From the NCBI GenBank assembly GCA_021464245.1, contig JADCRB010000154.1, positions 38,603 to 102,602 of the forward strand: a stretch of 64,000 nucleotides of DNA, read 5' to 3'. Position 1 is the stretch's first letter, and the number at the start of each line of letters is the position of its first letter. The translations under genes and the position numbers were made by a program. This DNA comes from Carallia brachiata. Lineage: Eukaryota > Streptophyta > Magnoliopsida > Malpighiales > Rhizophoraceae. Shown in pieces: positions 1 through 11,130 of this stretch. The notes under the pieces are model-generated. The model ran no database searches and was not told the origin of the DNA. It saw only the letters and a list, made by a program, of their open reading frames with translations.

Positions 1-995
1 TACATTAGTTTGACTCAGTGGAGAGACTGATGATGAACTGTTGGTGATGGATTTAACTGTTTAGTACCGTGAAAATGTGGTATTTAGAGTGCTATACAGT
101 TGAACCTCGTGATAGGGGATGTTATGTTTGTGTAGTAATAATTGCGTTTATTTTATATAAATTAAAAAATTTTCTCCGATTGTTATTGATTGTTTTGTTA
201 TGTACTATCCTCTAATATATTCCTTATAAAGAGCTAAGCAAGAAAAGGTATGCCCCCATTCCATTCAATACACGACTGTTCTCTCAATACGGCCGACTTG
301 GACACACCTGCCGATTCGGTGTTGGTGTCTAAATGCAATAACGAAAAAACTACATGGACGGGAAAATTAACAGGGAAGAGACGGCTGAGATGGTAAATGG
401 GTAGATCCCATCCCACTTTTTTTTTTTTTAAACTTATTTTTTCTTTTTTAGGTTTTTTTAGTCTAAAATTTTAGTAAAAAATATTAAATATGCAATGAGA
501 ACGATTAAATATATAACAAATTGATGTAATATGTAACAAATTTTTTTAAAATGTAATTAATAATTTAGTGCGTATCTTATCAATCTTGTTATACATCTAT
601 TAAATTTTGACTAAAAACTTGGATTTAAAAAAAAGAAGAAAAAAGAAAAACGAAAAGCGAAAAGTATGTGGGATAACCACTGCCGCATTATTCCACATTA
701 GTCCGTCCCCTCCCTGTCTATTTCCTACGTCTAATCAAACTCATTAGCGTTGTTGTCCAAAACACAGTTGCTATTAAATATGAAGACCATAGTTTAAAAT
801 CGCGAAAAAAATATTAAGCCCAGCCGAAAATCAATTCTTCCTTAGGCCCAAAACCACGGCATTGATTTTAAGCCCAAAGTCGTCAATTCTTAATCCTGAA
901 GCCCAAAACTAAGGCATTGATTTTTAATGCCCTAATATCCTTCCAAGTCTTAAGCACAATGATTCATAGCTTTTTTTAAAAAAAAAATAAAAAAC
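1..995. other. AT-rich intergenic DNA at the left edge
   Basis: No supported gene. Short open frames here look random. The stretch from about 340 to 600 resembles 47430-47620 (both have a 'catggacgg' start, then an A/T-rich tail), which suggests an unnamed dispersed repeat. The part from 800 to 930 carries promoter-like motifs listed separately. Confidence 0.5.
816..905. promoter_or_regulatory. Cluster of GCCCA / site II-like motifs in a short direct repeat
   Basis: A GGCCCA (TGGGCC on the minus strand) at 845-850 and three further GCCCA cores occur within 90 bases. Two of them sit in an imperfect direct repeat (a GCCCAAAAC core followed by 'ggcattgattttaa'). In plants TGGGCY motifs mark promoters of many organelle-related and ribosomal genes. 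The only downstream candidate is the weak broken reading frame at 996. The promoter role is inference. Confidence 0.3.
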
Positions 996-1231
996 ATGGC
1001 CGCATTAGGTTCACCAATTTCGAATCTTCCTTCTTAGCCCCCGCCGTTGGTTCCATTTTACGGCCGTTTGCGTTACCGATATTACGGAAAACTTCGTTGC
1101 ATCAGCAAAATTGCATCTTGTTGAGGAGATTTACCTTAACTTTCTTATTGATACATCCAGCAATAGACAAGGATTTCTTCGTGAAATTTGGTTACTTCAG
1201 TTGTCACTGCAGGACAACAGTCTTGCGTTAA
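996..1231 (+). pseudogene. Possible broken first exon of an unidentified nuclear gene
   Basis: An ATG at 996 opens a short frame (MAALGSPISNLPS) that stops at TAG 1035-1037. A one-base shift at that point gives a further open stretch of about 64 codons, rich in Leu, Arg, Ser and Ala, up to TAA at 1229-1231. Met-Ala followed by basic and hydroxylated residues is typical of plastid or mitochondrial presequences, and site II-like motifs lie just upstream. I do not recognise the protein. It could be a relic of an organelle-targeted gene, an indel in a real first exon, or chance. No downstream exons were found. Confidence 0.2.
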
Positions 1232-1989
1232 ACATCTAAAAACAAGGAAAATTGTAATCGAAGAATATGTGCAATTATGTTCCCCCTTTTTTATGTTTTT
1301 TTTTATAAAGCTACATCAGAGAAAATGTTGCTTTCCTACCGTAGCCATTGGGTTGGAAGCCATATTAGTCTCGTGATCCTACGCGAATGTTTTCATCATG
1401 CAATGTTTTAACAAAAATAATTGAAATTCTCAAAATGAGGAGAGTAATATATAGCATATACACCAAGGCGAGTGAAATCACCTCAAATTTCCTTAACCAA
1501 GGCATATAAATTTTACCACGTTCTACAAAACAGAAACCAGAAGGGATACATAAACTATGAGCACGAGTGCTTTGTACAGTGCAAAAACTTAAAACTGTGG
1601 CAATTCTGGCCTTAATATGTCACGTCAATTCCACGTTCATATTCAAGATTTTGGTAAATGAAAATCTGAACAAACAAACAACTCGGGCATCTCCCTGATA
1701 GTACCCCGCCTAAGTTACTACACAGGGACAAAGCACAACTAGAGAAGCAAATGGGCTAGTGAGAACAAACATCGATTCATTTGTAACACATTGCACATGT
1801 ATGGTTTTGCACGTAACGATAATTAATAATTCCGTGACACAACTGCAAGGGATGAAACTCGCCTTACCCGGTGATGATAAATGCCTTGGCAGGATGGGAC
1901 GGAATCAGATAATAATTCTGTCATCTGGTTGACAAATTCTCACCTGTGTCCACGCTTGCAATTCTTAGCAGCACTGAAGACCTCGTTTC

Positions 1990-2315
1990 ATGGCTCATCC
2001 TACAAAGCATTTCTGGTGTGACATCTGCAACATTGTGAAGTTCAAAAGAATTGTCAACGCCTGGGGGAAGTTAGCAGGAGGTGTTGAGAAGAAACTACCT
2101 CAGGATGTTCCTCCAGGTCATTTAGCTGTCATAGTTGGGGAGGGGAAAAGAGATTTGTCATGCTAGTCCATTACTTGAACCACGCAATTTTTAAGCAGTT
2201 ACCGCACCAGGCATATGAGGAGTATGGTTACAACAATAAAGTTCCCCTAACCATACCAACTGAAGAGTTTTTCTTCCAGGACATAATCCATTTTCTCAGG
2301 GCAGCACAAATGTGA
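1990..2315 (+). pseudogene. SAUR-family auxin-responsive protein, frameshifted
   Basis: An ATG at 1990 starts a frame beginning MAHPTKHFWCDI and running through the SAUR core DVPPGHLAVIVGEGKR. The frame breaks at about 2145-2155 and stops at TAG 2164-2166. Shifting frame there recovers the rest of the domain: RFVMLVHYLNHAIFKQL, then EEYGYNNKVPLTIPTEE, ending at TGA 2313-2315. Together this is about 108 codons, a normal SAUR length, and single-exon structure is normal too. SAUR proteins act in auxin-controlled cell expansion, in many cases by inhibiting PP2C.D phosphatases. The 'P-GH-AV-VG' and 'PC/T-EE--F' landmarks are both visible. The gene converges on the 3' end of the Kdo transferase gene. 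One indel separates it from an intact gene, so a recent pseudogene and a sequencing error are both possible. Confidence 0.7.
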
Positions 2316-2716
2316 CTTCATTCTTCTGTCATGTTGCAGAAGAAAAGCTGGGATCAAGCTCATGGAAGGATACAACACCACTTCTTCAAGGCAATTCAAG
2401 CAGTTCCACATGCTGGAACAGCTTAAGCATTTATTGAGGAAGCTGCAACTGGACCTGTTGTCTTCCTCTTTGAAGGGTAACTAACAGGCATTCTGGATGC
2501 TTGTGGTAGCATAAATTTTTCAACCAAAGGTGTCTGGATGTCTAAGGTGGCATTCTGGATGTTTACGGCTGCTGGTGTGAAAATAAATAGATGAACAGTC
2601 TCCGCAGGCAGGGGCAGAGATATTCTGCCAATAACTGGCCTCAGGTGTGACATTGCCACTTCTCTGAAAAGCATTTATTTGCAAGCTTGACATTCCCAAT
2701 TCAATGTGGCCTTCAT
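2316..2716. other. Shared 3' region between convergent genes
   Basis: No coding frame supported. Less AT-rich than true intergenic DNA here, consistent with 3' untranslated sequence of the minus-strand Kdo transferase gene. The phrase 'ggcattctggatg' occurs at about 2484 and 2550, and a shorter 'tctggatg' between them. Confidence 0.4.
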
Positions 2717-5700
2717 TTACTTTCTAACAAACTGCCTGAAAACATGAAAATTCAGCAGGTTCCAAATATTGGTGACGATTCCACTTGACAGGGCATGAAA
2801 TGCCTGTGTTGCAGCCATCCGACGTGCTTCTAGAACTTCAGCATTACCCAAGAGTTCCATCATGGCTTCTCCAAGGTCTAATTTTCCAGATACCTGTATG
2901 CAACAATTAAAAATCTAATAGCAATCAAGGCAAATGGACATGTACACAGCATCATATATTCGCTCATACTTCTTATCAAACTAACAATAATTTCTCCAAT
3001 CTTCTTTCTTTGTGGTGCAGAGAAGCTAACAGATCTGATATCTAACAGTATTCTTCTAACGCAAAGGTTATAATACGACTTTATCTTGCCGTCATTTTGA
3101 TGTTCAGCTACCAAACTAAAACTTACAGCTTCGATAGATAACACTATGTTTCAAACAAGAAGAGATATCCTGGAATATGAAATTGATTAAAGGCAGGTGT
3201 ATGCATACCAGTTTATTTTTAAACTGATTCCAAAATCTCATAGCATAATTTTCATGTCGTATGTCATCAAGACATATGATCATTTTGACAATGGATTTTG
3301 ATATGAATCTATGTCTCCAGAATTATGTTATTTTTTGAACATAATTATGAAGAAAACAGAGTGACTCTTCAAACCTGCAAAGCTGATAAAGGATTTAATT
3401 GTTGCATTTCCTGTATCATGTGTGCAAAATGTCCAATGTGGCGACCTGAAAGAAGCAAAATCAAGCTGTTGATAGCAATATGTTAACAACCTTTTATGAA
3501 GCATTTAAGGCCTTAAAAAGGAAGGAAGAATTTACCTGTCAAAACAGCGCAGCCAGCTGCCGCAGCTTCTGATATATTATGTCCAGCAAAACCAGGGAAG
3601 AAAGAACCTCCAATCACAGCTATTGGAGTCAACCTATAAAAATATCTCAATTCACCTGCAGAAAAGGTTGCAAAAAGGTACACTGATATTATGAACTGAA
3701 TCTTCCATAAATGGAGGATGTCAAGAAAAAGATTTGCTAGGAGCAGCAAACCAGCCCAAAATATGTAGCGTTGTTAAGATTTCACAAGCATGAAGTTGCT
3801 TTATCTTAGGTCTTAATTAATGGAAAACTTAACCCGCACTTCTTTCATTCCCTTTCCAACTTTGCCGCACGTACTCACAATTCAGGTCCCTCTACAACAA
3901 ATAGGTAGGAACCTGGTCTATTGTTTTTCTATAGCTTCATTCTTAGTCTGAAAATAAAATTGACTGTGTCTAGTACAAATACTTCTGCTAACTTCAGATG
4001 AACATATTAGACGCTAGCAGGGCAATTGAGAGAGAAGGGCAGGCACAAGCAGGAAAAAGCAACCTTTGAGGGTCAGCTGGCAACACTAGCACATGGCCTT
4101 TTATCAATGTGAGCCAAATAGGTTTATCAATCAATTAAACCTACCAAAATACCTCTTATAGATGAAAAGATGGCAAAGGTAGATGACACAATGGCTATTA
4201 CCTACACGTCTAGTATCTGACTCATATTCATCAATGCCCAGATCCTTTGCATATTAGATTGTTTTTTTGCCCCTTAGAGACATTATCATTTTCCATTTAT
4301 CATTATCATTTGATCCCTATGAGCTCACTATTCTCCTCTAGAAACAATCATGTCAATTATATCATGTGCCAACACACCTTGTCATGCCCTAGCTAATCAA
4401 GCCAATAACAATTTTGATGTCATGACATCATTCCCAAGGTACAATATAGCCTTAAACTAAAAAGTGAATTTCTGGAAAACAGAAAGAATAGAAAAGTGTG
4501 ATACTGAAGTCGTCTCTAGGGCTGAAGGTCTCGAGTTCGAGTTCTAGTTGAAGCCAATTAACTAAAAAAAAGGAAAAATGTGATATGATTCTGACCTAAT
4601 GTGTCAACCACGTACACATTTATTCCTGGTTTAATTCCTTGATTTCGAGACCTCAAGGCTATAGTTTGTCCTTGATTTTGAAATTCCTGCAGTCATTAAA
4701 AAAAATGATAAATAAATTAGTTTCCTGACAGTGAAGTGTGGACTTGAACTTGAGACCTTTTTTGGTCCCAAGTTTTACATTTAACCATTTGGCTGATGCC
4801 TGTCCCCAAAATAATATCAACGAAATTAAAGTGCATATTCCACTTTATAGCCGGTGAATTTAACTACTGTATTCACTAGAGAACTACAAGATATGAGTTG
4901 ACACAAGCACACCAGCCCTGTATGTGCGAGAGAGAGAGAGAGAGAGTAAATGTGGCATTAGAGTTAGAAATCTAGGACCATACCGATGCAATCTCTTGTC
5001 CATGTTCGGGATAGCGCGGTACAACCATGGTGACCAGATCAGGGTACTTCTGCATGAGCACTTTGTGCACTCCTAGAACAACTGCAAATGGAATAGAATT
5101 TCAACAAGTCAAAACACCTAGCTGGCCAGAGGAATTGCTTATTAGCAAATGCAAACAACAAAGCAGCATTTAATTAAAAATAAAGCAATCAAAAAAATTA
5201 TTATTATTATTAATTACAAAAGCTTTGAGCAGCTTTAGGACATAAAACTAGCAGTTAAATGTGCTGGGATGGTCTTCAGATTTATTCTCATATAATTGGA
5301 AAAAAGAAAAAGAGTTGCAGCACGTGACAGAGGAAAGTAGGAGAGCTAACCTTGTTCTTCACCCCTATGTATGGAGGAAGCCATCCAAACCTGCCTGTGG
5401 GCAAGCTGCACTTTCAAATCTTCTATGCCTGTTATCTCTTCCTTAGAAGTTTCATAATCTACTGCTGCACCAAAAAACACTGGTGGTTTCAGACAAGGAT
5501 ATGGCACATACATCTTACTCAACAATCACCAAAATATAATGGTAGGGATGCAGGAATCAGACCACGACAATGGAGTCCAATGGATATAACCTTTATATTA
5601 CCCATAAAAGCACCACGTATGGATAATAGATGATTACTAGTCCATCAGGGATCGATTTAGTTTCATGGATCAATTTCACATCTTGACCTACAAAATTTTC

Positions 5701-7075
5701 CATCATTTCTAACAAAGATATTATCAACATACCATATTTCAAATCACCAGAAAAGTTTATGGTAAATGGTGGGGCCTGAAGAAGCTGGAAACGGATTGCC
5801 TGCACAGTACTCTGCGGAAACTAATAAGATAGCGATAATTAAACAGAAAACGCAGTCCAAAAATATACAAAAAAATGCAAGAACACAAACCAGAGGGACA
5901 ATCAAGGAAAATTTGGACAACATTAGCGAAATCAGCGGAAGAAGCATCGGTTGCATCCATGAAGTAAACGATTTCTCAGACATTCGGGCATTTAGCAATG
6001 TCAATGAGATCTGCCAGGCACAAATTTGTCGTGCTCAAATGGCATATAAACATTTGAGAATGAGGATTCCATGTATTGCAACATGCTATGAGACCAAATA
6101 TACAGATGACTATTTTATAGTGTGGGAGCCACGTGCACTGAAACGTTCCTTTTTAACCATTAGCATACATGGTAATGGTACATGTGGATGAATCCAAGAC
6201 ATCATAAAGTATCAACGTGTGTGAAGAGATAACTTACACCCTTTCTTGAAGAAGCCATAACAAGATTTGGCCATAGTTCACTCTCTACTAAAATGATTGC
6301 ACTGGGCTTCCAGTAGCGGAGAAAAGCATCCACAGCAGCAGGCGTATCAATTGGCGAAAACTGGTTCAAATATAAATTTTCATTGCAACAGAAAAGGATA
6401 CATCTTTTCAGTTAAAAACAAAGGAAAATTACCCTAACACAAAAATAACACAACAACAACAACAGGGACGAATGATATAGTAAACTAAAATTCGGTATCA
6501 AGAAACAAAAACTCGGAGAAGTACCTGATATAATACACTATCCGGAAGCTGATTCTTTATGACATTACTGCACACGTATGATTAAAAAAATAATTACAAA
6601 AATTCAAAAAAAAAATCTCTGCAAATTAAAAAAAAAATTGCATAAAAACTTGGTAAGTGTTTATTACAATGCAGAGAGCGTTGTCGTGGTCATCAAGATG
6701 TTCAAATCGGGCCGGCACTGAACGCACCGTTTAATGACAGGAATTGCAGCCATTCCTTCGCCTACAAAGAATATACAATAATCAAGATTAAAGTTCGCCA
6801 AAAAATACTTCCGAATTCACAAGAACAAAGGCAAGAAAAGGCAAAAGAAGTTGAGAATGTTGTCTCATGGAACCTAAGGAGACGGCGTGGAACCATAGGA
6901 GAGGACCAGAGGAGCGAGGCATGGATGGGCGGCCCAACCGCTCCTGCCACCGCGTCGGGTGCTCCAGACCACGGAGCTTGCGCCACCGCAAATGGAGGTG
7001 CAGCAGCGGAGCTAGAGCGCGGCTCAATGCCCTGTATATCTTGTAGATCACCATTCCCTTCGCCGCCGAAGCCAT
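2717..7075 (-). CDS. KDTA: 3-deoxy-D-manno-octulosonic acid (Kdo) transferase, 12 exons
   Basis: This GT30 enzyme transfers Kdo from CMP-Kdo to a lipid A-type acceptor; the plant enzyme is reported to be mitochondrial. Exons, all with GT-AG borders: 6874-7075, 6668-6761, 6525-6567, 6238-6360, 5891-6010, 5733-5811, 5351-5464, 4984-5081, 4596-4686, 3536-3655, 3375-3445, 2717-2893. They sum to 1332 bases, 443 residues plus stop, the usual plant length. Landmarks are WFHAVSLGE (the Glu after intron 1, about residue 69, matches the WaaA catalytic base), VESELWPN, NARMSEKSF, FSGDLKY, VHKVLMQKYPDLV, GGSFFPGFAGHN and EAAAAGCAVLTGRH. The start at 7075 (MASAAKG) was chosen because it directly precedes the conserved membrane-proximal helix; an in-frame upstream ATG at 7258 would add an unlikely polar leader. 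No broken codon or splice site was seen. Confidence 0.93.
4527..4544 (+). repeat. SINE-like B-box remnant in a Kdo transferase intron
   Basis: GGTCTCGAGTTCGAGTTC resembles a pol III B box. It is the near-inverse partner of the better preserved element at 4738-4800 on the other side of the 91-base exon 4596-4686. No A box is evident, so only a fragment remains. Confidence 0.3.
4738..4800 (-). repeat. tRNA-derived SINE head in a Kdo transferase intron
   Basis: Read on the minus strand there is an A-box-like TCAGCCAAATGG (4786-4797) and, about 35 bases on, a B-box-like AGTTCAAGTCC (4740-4750). That order and spacing fit a tRNA-derived pol III promoter. It does not fold as a functional tRNA, so SINE is the better reading. 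It is in the same orientation as the host gene. Confidence 0.5.
4928..4946 (+). repeat. (GA)n microsatellite
   Basis: About nine GA units inside an intron of the Kdo transferase gene, about 40 bases from an exon border. Confidence 0.8.
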
Positions 7076-7264
7076 CTTCCCCCGCCGCTCTTTTCTCTCG
7101 CACTCGCAGCTTTGCCTCTGCAGACAGACGGTTCTGTGACTTCTGCCGTTCAGTCCAAACTCCAAATCGTAACGGGATTGGTCCGGACCCGAAATGTTTG
7201 GGTTTTCCGCCCGATATACGCTGTCGGACCAGGCGTGACCCACAATGTTGCTAGCCAAGTGTTA

Positions 7265-7361
7265 TGGGCCGATAATTCAGAAAATGTACATCTTATGGGC
7301 CCTTATGAGCCCAAAAAAGAACGGCCCAGTCATAGGTCTCACTTCATGATTCGTTTGGGCC
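7265..7361 (-). promoter_or_regulatory. Site II (TGGGCC) cluster upstream of the Kdo transferase gene
   Basis: TGGGCC occurs at 7265-7270, 7296-7301 (part of a GGGCCC palindrome), as its complement at 7323-7328, and at 7356-7361. All lie 190-290 bases upstream of the chosen start codon. Site II elements are known to drive expression of plant nuclear genes for mitochondrial and proliferation functions, which suits a mitochondrial enzyme. Transcription start not determined. Confidence 0.5.
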
Positions 7362-8988
7362 TTGTGGGCGTAAACCACCGAGATCAGTCTAGTTCCGACT
7401 CGATTAGAGTTTTGCTATGTCTGAGTGATACATACACGTTGTTTTTTTAATTTCAAGCAAAAAAAAATAAAGGGCTATTTGAGATATTTGTGACAAAAGG
7501 CAAGATTTCACTCATAAAGTTTGTCTTTTGTTTTTATATATAGATTACGCTATCAAAATTTTTTTTCTGACCTTGTATACTAATTATTTGTTGATGTTCT
7601 ATTTCAACTTTTTTCGTGAAAAAGAATTCATCATCAAAATTTTAGACCCGCACAGGCTTCGTGCCACCTAAAATAGGAATACCAAGCTTCTCCAAATGAC
7701 ATTACTATATTGGATGAAGTTATTTTCATGCAAGTTATTCACTTTAAAAAAATTATTTACTCTCAAGAAACATTTAAATAATTTATATCTCTATTTTAAA
7801 AGTTTTAAGTTTTAATCATGAGAAGATGAACATAAAATTTACCAAAAAAAAGAGCTACCTCGAGTGAGACCCGGAAAAAAAAAAAGTCATACATACATTT
7901 TTTTTTTCCTCCTATTATCACGACATGGAATATTCATAGTGGAGAAATTCTACATCCAAATCGTTATAGATTGTTTGTGTAAATCTCAATCTACAACCAA
8001 ACCATAAACCACCCCAAATCGCCTCAACCAATGTATTGGTTGCGGACGGTTTCGGGCGGTTGAGACTTGTATTTAGTTTTTTTTTTTTAAATATAAACCT
8101 ATATTGTTTTTTTCTTTAACTGCAATCCAAGTTTTAATAAACATACCTCTCAATGAACTAACATTCAGTTTTACAAATTTTCTTAGCTAGAAAAAAAGTA
8201 TCTATTTATATTGATTCTTAGAAAACAAAACGAAGTTTTTGAAAAAAATACTCTAATTGTTAGAACTTAACCTTAGAATAAAGATTCTAATTTTAGAAAT
8301 AAGAGTGCGAAATTTATTAGAAAAAGAAAACTATAATATATACTTTATAATCTAATGGATCTCTTAATAGATTTCAAAAAAAATGAAAACAAATAGAATC
8401 TTCAATAAAACTATGTATATAAGAACAATGAAAGCGTAGGATTTAAACAAGTAGTATAAGCTGCCTCCTAACTGAAAAACGAAAACTACTATATGTCATT
8501 TCACTAGGAAACTAGTAGATGCAGTAAGCTAAATGTTGCTTCATCACAGTATACATCACCGAAAAACTAGTATATACAAAAAAACTCAAAAATACGATGT
8601 TATTTCTATCACAATATATAATTTTAATGCTCGTTAATTAAGGTGGACTTGGTCAACTTTTGACAGTTTCCAAGAATCTTTATAAGTCTCCAAAGTGCTA
8701 AAAGCAGTTTTTGAAAAGTTAAAAACTGTTGATCTGTTTTTATTCTTCGATTTTGGTAGATATGAGTGTCGGCGCTTCGAATCAGACAGTTTTTGACTGA
8801 TTAAAGGATTGTAAATTTGTCGGTTGAGAATGGTGTAATAATTGACCTATATTTAATTGAATAATGCTTCGTTGAAAAATCAAAACGGGTCGTGTTACAC
8901 AGGTTGTAATTTAAAAAAATCTTTCAGTAACTTCTTTTTTGTTATACAACTTTTTCCAAAATAAAAAGATATTATAAAGATACAGAGT
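7362..8988. other. AT-rich intergenic DNA
   Basis: No supported gene or RNA. Only poly-A/poly-T runs and short random frames are seen. Confidence 0.5.
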
Positions 8989-8997
8989 CCAAAAATG

Positions 8998-9507
8998 AGG
9001 ATATGTATAAAAAAAAGTCCTAAATTTTTAGATTTTTTTTCATTTAGGTTCTAAATGTTTTTGAAATTTTATTTTAGTCCTAAACCTTTTGATTTTACTC
9101 CAAATTAGTCCTTCCGTTAGTCAAACCGTTAAAAATTACTGTTCACTAATGAAAATTTTTTTAAAAAGGTAAAATACACTATTTCAATTGACTAGTTAAC
9201 AGAAATACTTTGTATAATCTTAAAAAAATAAAATAAGAAATAAAAAATCTAAAATCTCAACTTACGTGTTACTATTTGAGAGTAAAATACAAGCATTTAA
9301 CAACAAAAAAAATATTTAAATAGTGTATTTTACCTTTTTAAAAAAATTTCCGTTAGTGAATAGTAATTTTTAACGGTTTAACTAACGGAAGGACTGATTT
9401 GGAGCAAAATCAAAAGGTTTAGAACTGAAATAAAATCTCAAAAAGATTTAAGATTTAAATAAACAAAAAATTTAAAAGTTTAGGACTTTTTTTTAATGTA
9501 TATTCCT
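8998..9507. mobile_element. Palindromic Mutator-type MITE with long terminal inverted repeats
   Basis: The two halves are inverted copies: about 8998-9187 pairs with about 9319-9507, with a centre of about 130 bases. Shared landmarks are AAAAAAAAGTCC at the left and its inverse GGACTTTTTTTT at the right, 'ccttccgttag' against 'ctaacggaagg', and 'aaaatacactattt' against 'aaatagtgtatttt'. The borders are AGGATATG and ATATTCCT. They are flanked by CCAAAAATG (8989-8997) and CCGAAAATG (9508-9516), eight of nine bases identical, as expected for a Mutator-type 9-bp target duplication. No protein is encoded. Confidence 0.7.
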
Positions 9508-9632
9508 CCGAAAATGTATAGTAGATCTTGACCCAGAGGATAATACATGCACAGATTTGATGCACCTATCGGGCCGAAGGTAAGGGACCGAATAAACTAG
9601 TCCAGGTCGGCAATTACATCTTAGTTATTTTT

Positions 9633-9960
9633 TTTTTTAGAACAAATATGCAGACTTTATTAATATCTAAACTGTGTACATCTTTGTGAATAAGATTAAA
9701 AACATCAAAAAAACTGGAGCTAGTCCATGTAACTACACCAGAGGTGGACAAAACTTTTTGTGCAATTGCATCCTAGTTAAAATGGGACAGATTTCACATT
9801 TTAAGAAAAAAACAGATCTGGACGCAAGCACCAGGAATCCTTCTTGTTGTAGTTTATCATCATAGCACGTACAGCATCAAGTTGTTTGAATGTGAGGTCG
9901 GCCTCTACACGGTTACCCACAATTAATATTATACAATGAACGTCGGTCTTGTTGCTCAAC
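9633..9960 (-). mobile_element. Retroposed fragment with AATAAA and A-tail (non-LTR type)
   Basis: On the minus strand the sequence runs through a moderately GC-rich stretch into ATTAATAAAGTCTGC and then 'ttctaaaaaaaaaa' at about 9633-9643. This is a polyadenylation signal followed by an A-tail, the layout of a LINE 3' end or retroposed transcript. No protein family was recognised in the body. Confidence 0.4.
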
Positions 9961-10494
9961 TGTCCAGGAAAAAAAAAAAAGGAAAAAAGAAAACATTACT
10001 AGTTCATATAATACGGCCGCCATGGTCAAAAATAACGTCGTAGAATAATTATTGATTGTCAAATGCCAATAAAAGTTGATTTAGTTAGTAAAAGGTTTTG
10101 TCTCTTACTTAAAATATTTAAAATTTAAATTTTATAAATAAATCTTTTTTAATAAATAGTATATTAATTTAATGTAAATTCACTTTAAAACTTATAACTT
10201 TTCTTAATCCTTTAACCTTGTATAAAGGCAACATCCCTCACCTGAATTTTTAAAGTTTAAAAAAATAATAATAACTGTTTAGTCAACGCAATCTAAACGT
10301 TTTGCCAAAAGAAGATGCCTTACAACGAGTTGAAATGTTGAATTGATTTCTTGGAAACCCCCGCCTTTATTTGTGAAAATAAATATAGATAGAGGCGCGG
10401 AAGGGTGTGTCTTGGCTTGGCACTTGGCACGGTTTGGTGGAGTGGCCAGGGATGTCTATGGCTGTTGAATTTTCGGGTGACGGTGTCTCCGTAG

Positions 10495-10620
10495 ACCATG
10501 GTGATTGGCGCTGAATTAAGAGCTATTTACGTAGCTCTCCAAACAGCATGGGAGAAAAGATTACGCAAGATTGTTATTGAAAATTTGAAACCGAGTCATT
10601 GTTTGGCCTTCAAAAATTGA
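10495..10620 (+). pseudogene. RNase H relic of a LINE
   Basis: From 10507 the frame reads GAELRAIYVALQTAWEKRL followed by RKIVIE, then drifts to a stop at about 10618-10620. This matches the plant LINE RNase H (RVT_3) segment AAELWGVYTGLQLSW present intact in the LINE at the right end of this window: the second catalytic Glu and its helix. The first Asp motif and the C-terminal Asp are missing, so only one helix and part of a strand survive. Confidence 0.5.
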
Positions 10621-10691
10621 AAAATTGGTTGACACGTTTATTGTTACCGACCCATCATATCATATTGCCTTCGGCTTCTCAAACGGCGTAA

Positions 10692-11130
10692 GTTGTTGGA
10701 ATATAAAAGATATTTTTAAAAAGTTTCAATCTCATATAAAAAAATGTCAAGTATTAATTAATAAAAGAATATAAATAAAGATTAAAATCCTGCATGAGAA
10801 AGAAGAGTTAAGTTTTACTTATTTATAAACCAACAACTTCTCTATGCATCATAAAAAAAAAAAATTAATAAGAAATCTCGTGCAACCTATACCTAAACCT
10901 GATATAAGTGAACTCATGTGACACTATGTGGTCCACTCCTTTTAATTACAACTATTATAGACTGTTAAAAAATTAACTGTTATGACCATTAAATCCAGTG
11001 AAACTTTATATCCAGACTACTATAAAAGGATTAAGTTGATTTCTCTAAGAAACACAACACTAATCATACTTTTATTTTCTCTCTGCTTACGTTCTGAAAT
11101 TTGTTGGATTATTTAAATTTGTGCTATTTT
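10692..11130 (+). promoter_or_regulatory. LTR-like or promoter-like stretch with TATA box
   Basis: A TGTTGGAATAT start at 10692 resembles the 5' end of many Copia LTRs. A good TATA box (TATAAAAGGA) lies at 11021-11030, followed 30-60 bases on by a C/T-rich leader. No matching second LTR, target duplication or primer site was found. It could be a decayed solo LTR or a promoter of a lost gene. Confidence 0.25.

Noticed and set aside
7076..7258. Upstream in-frame ATG of the Kdo transferase gene at 7258
   Set aside because: It would add 61 residues of polar, unconserved sequence. MASAAKG at 7075 matches the family start.
6925..7450. Open frames on the plus strand over the first exon and promoter of the Kdo transferase gene
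   Set aside because: They are antisense to the real exon 1 and to its upstream region, and encode no recognised domain.
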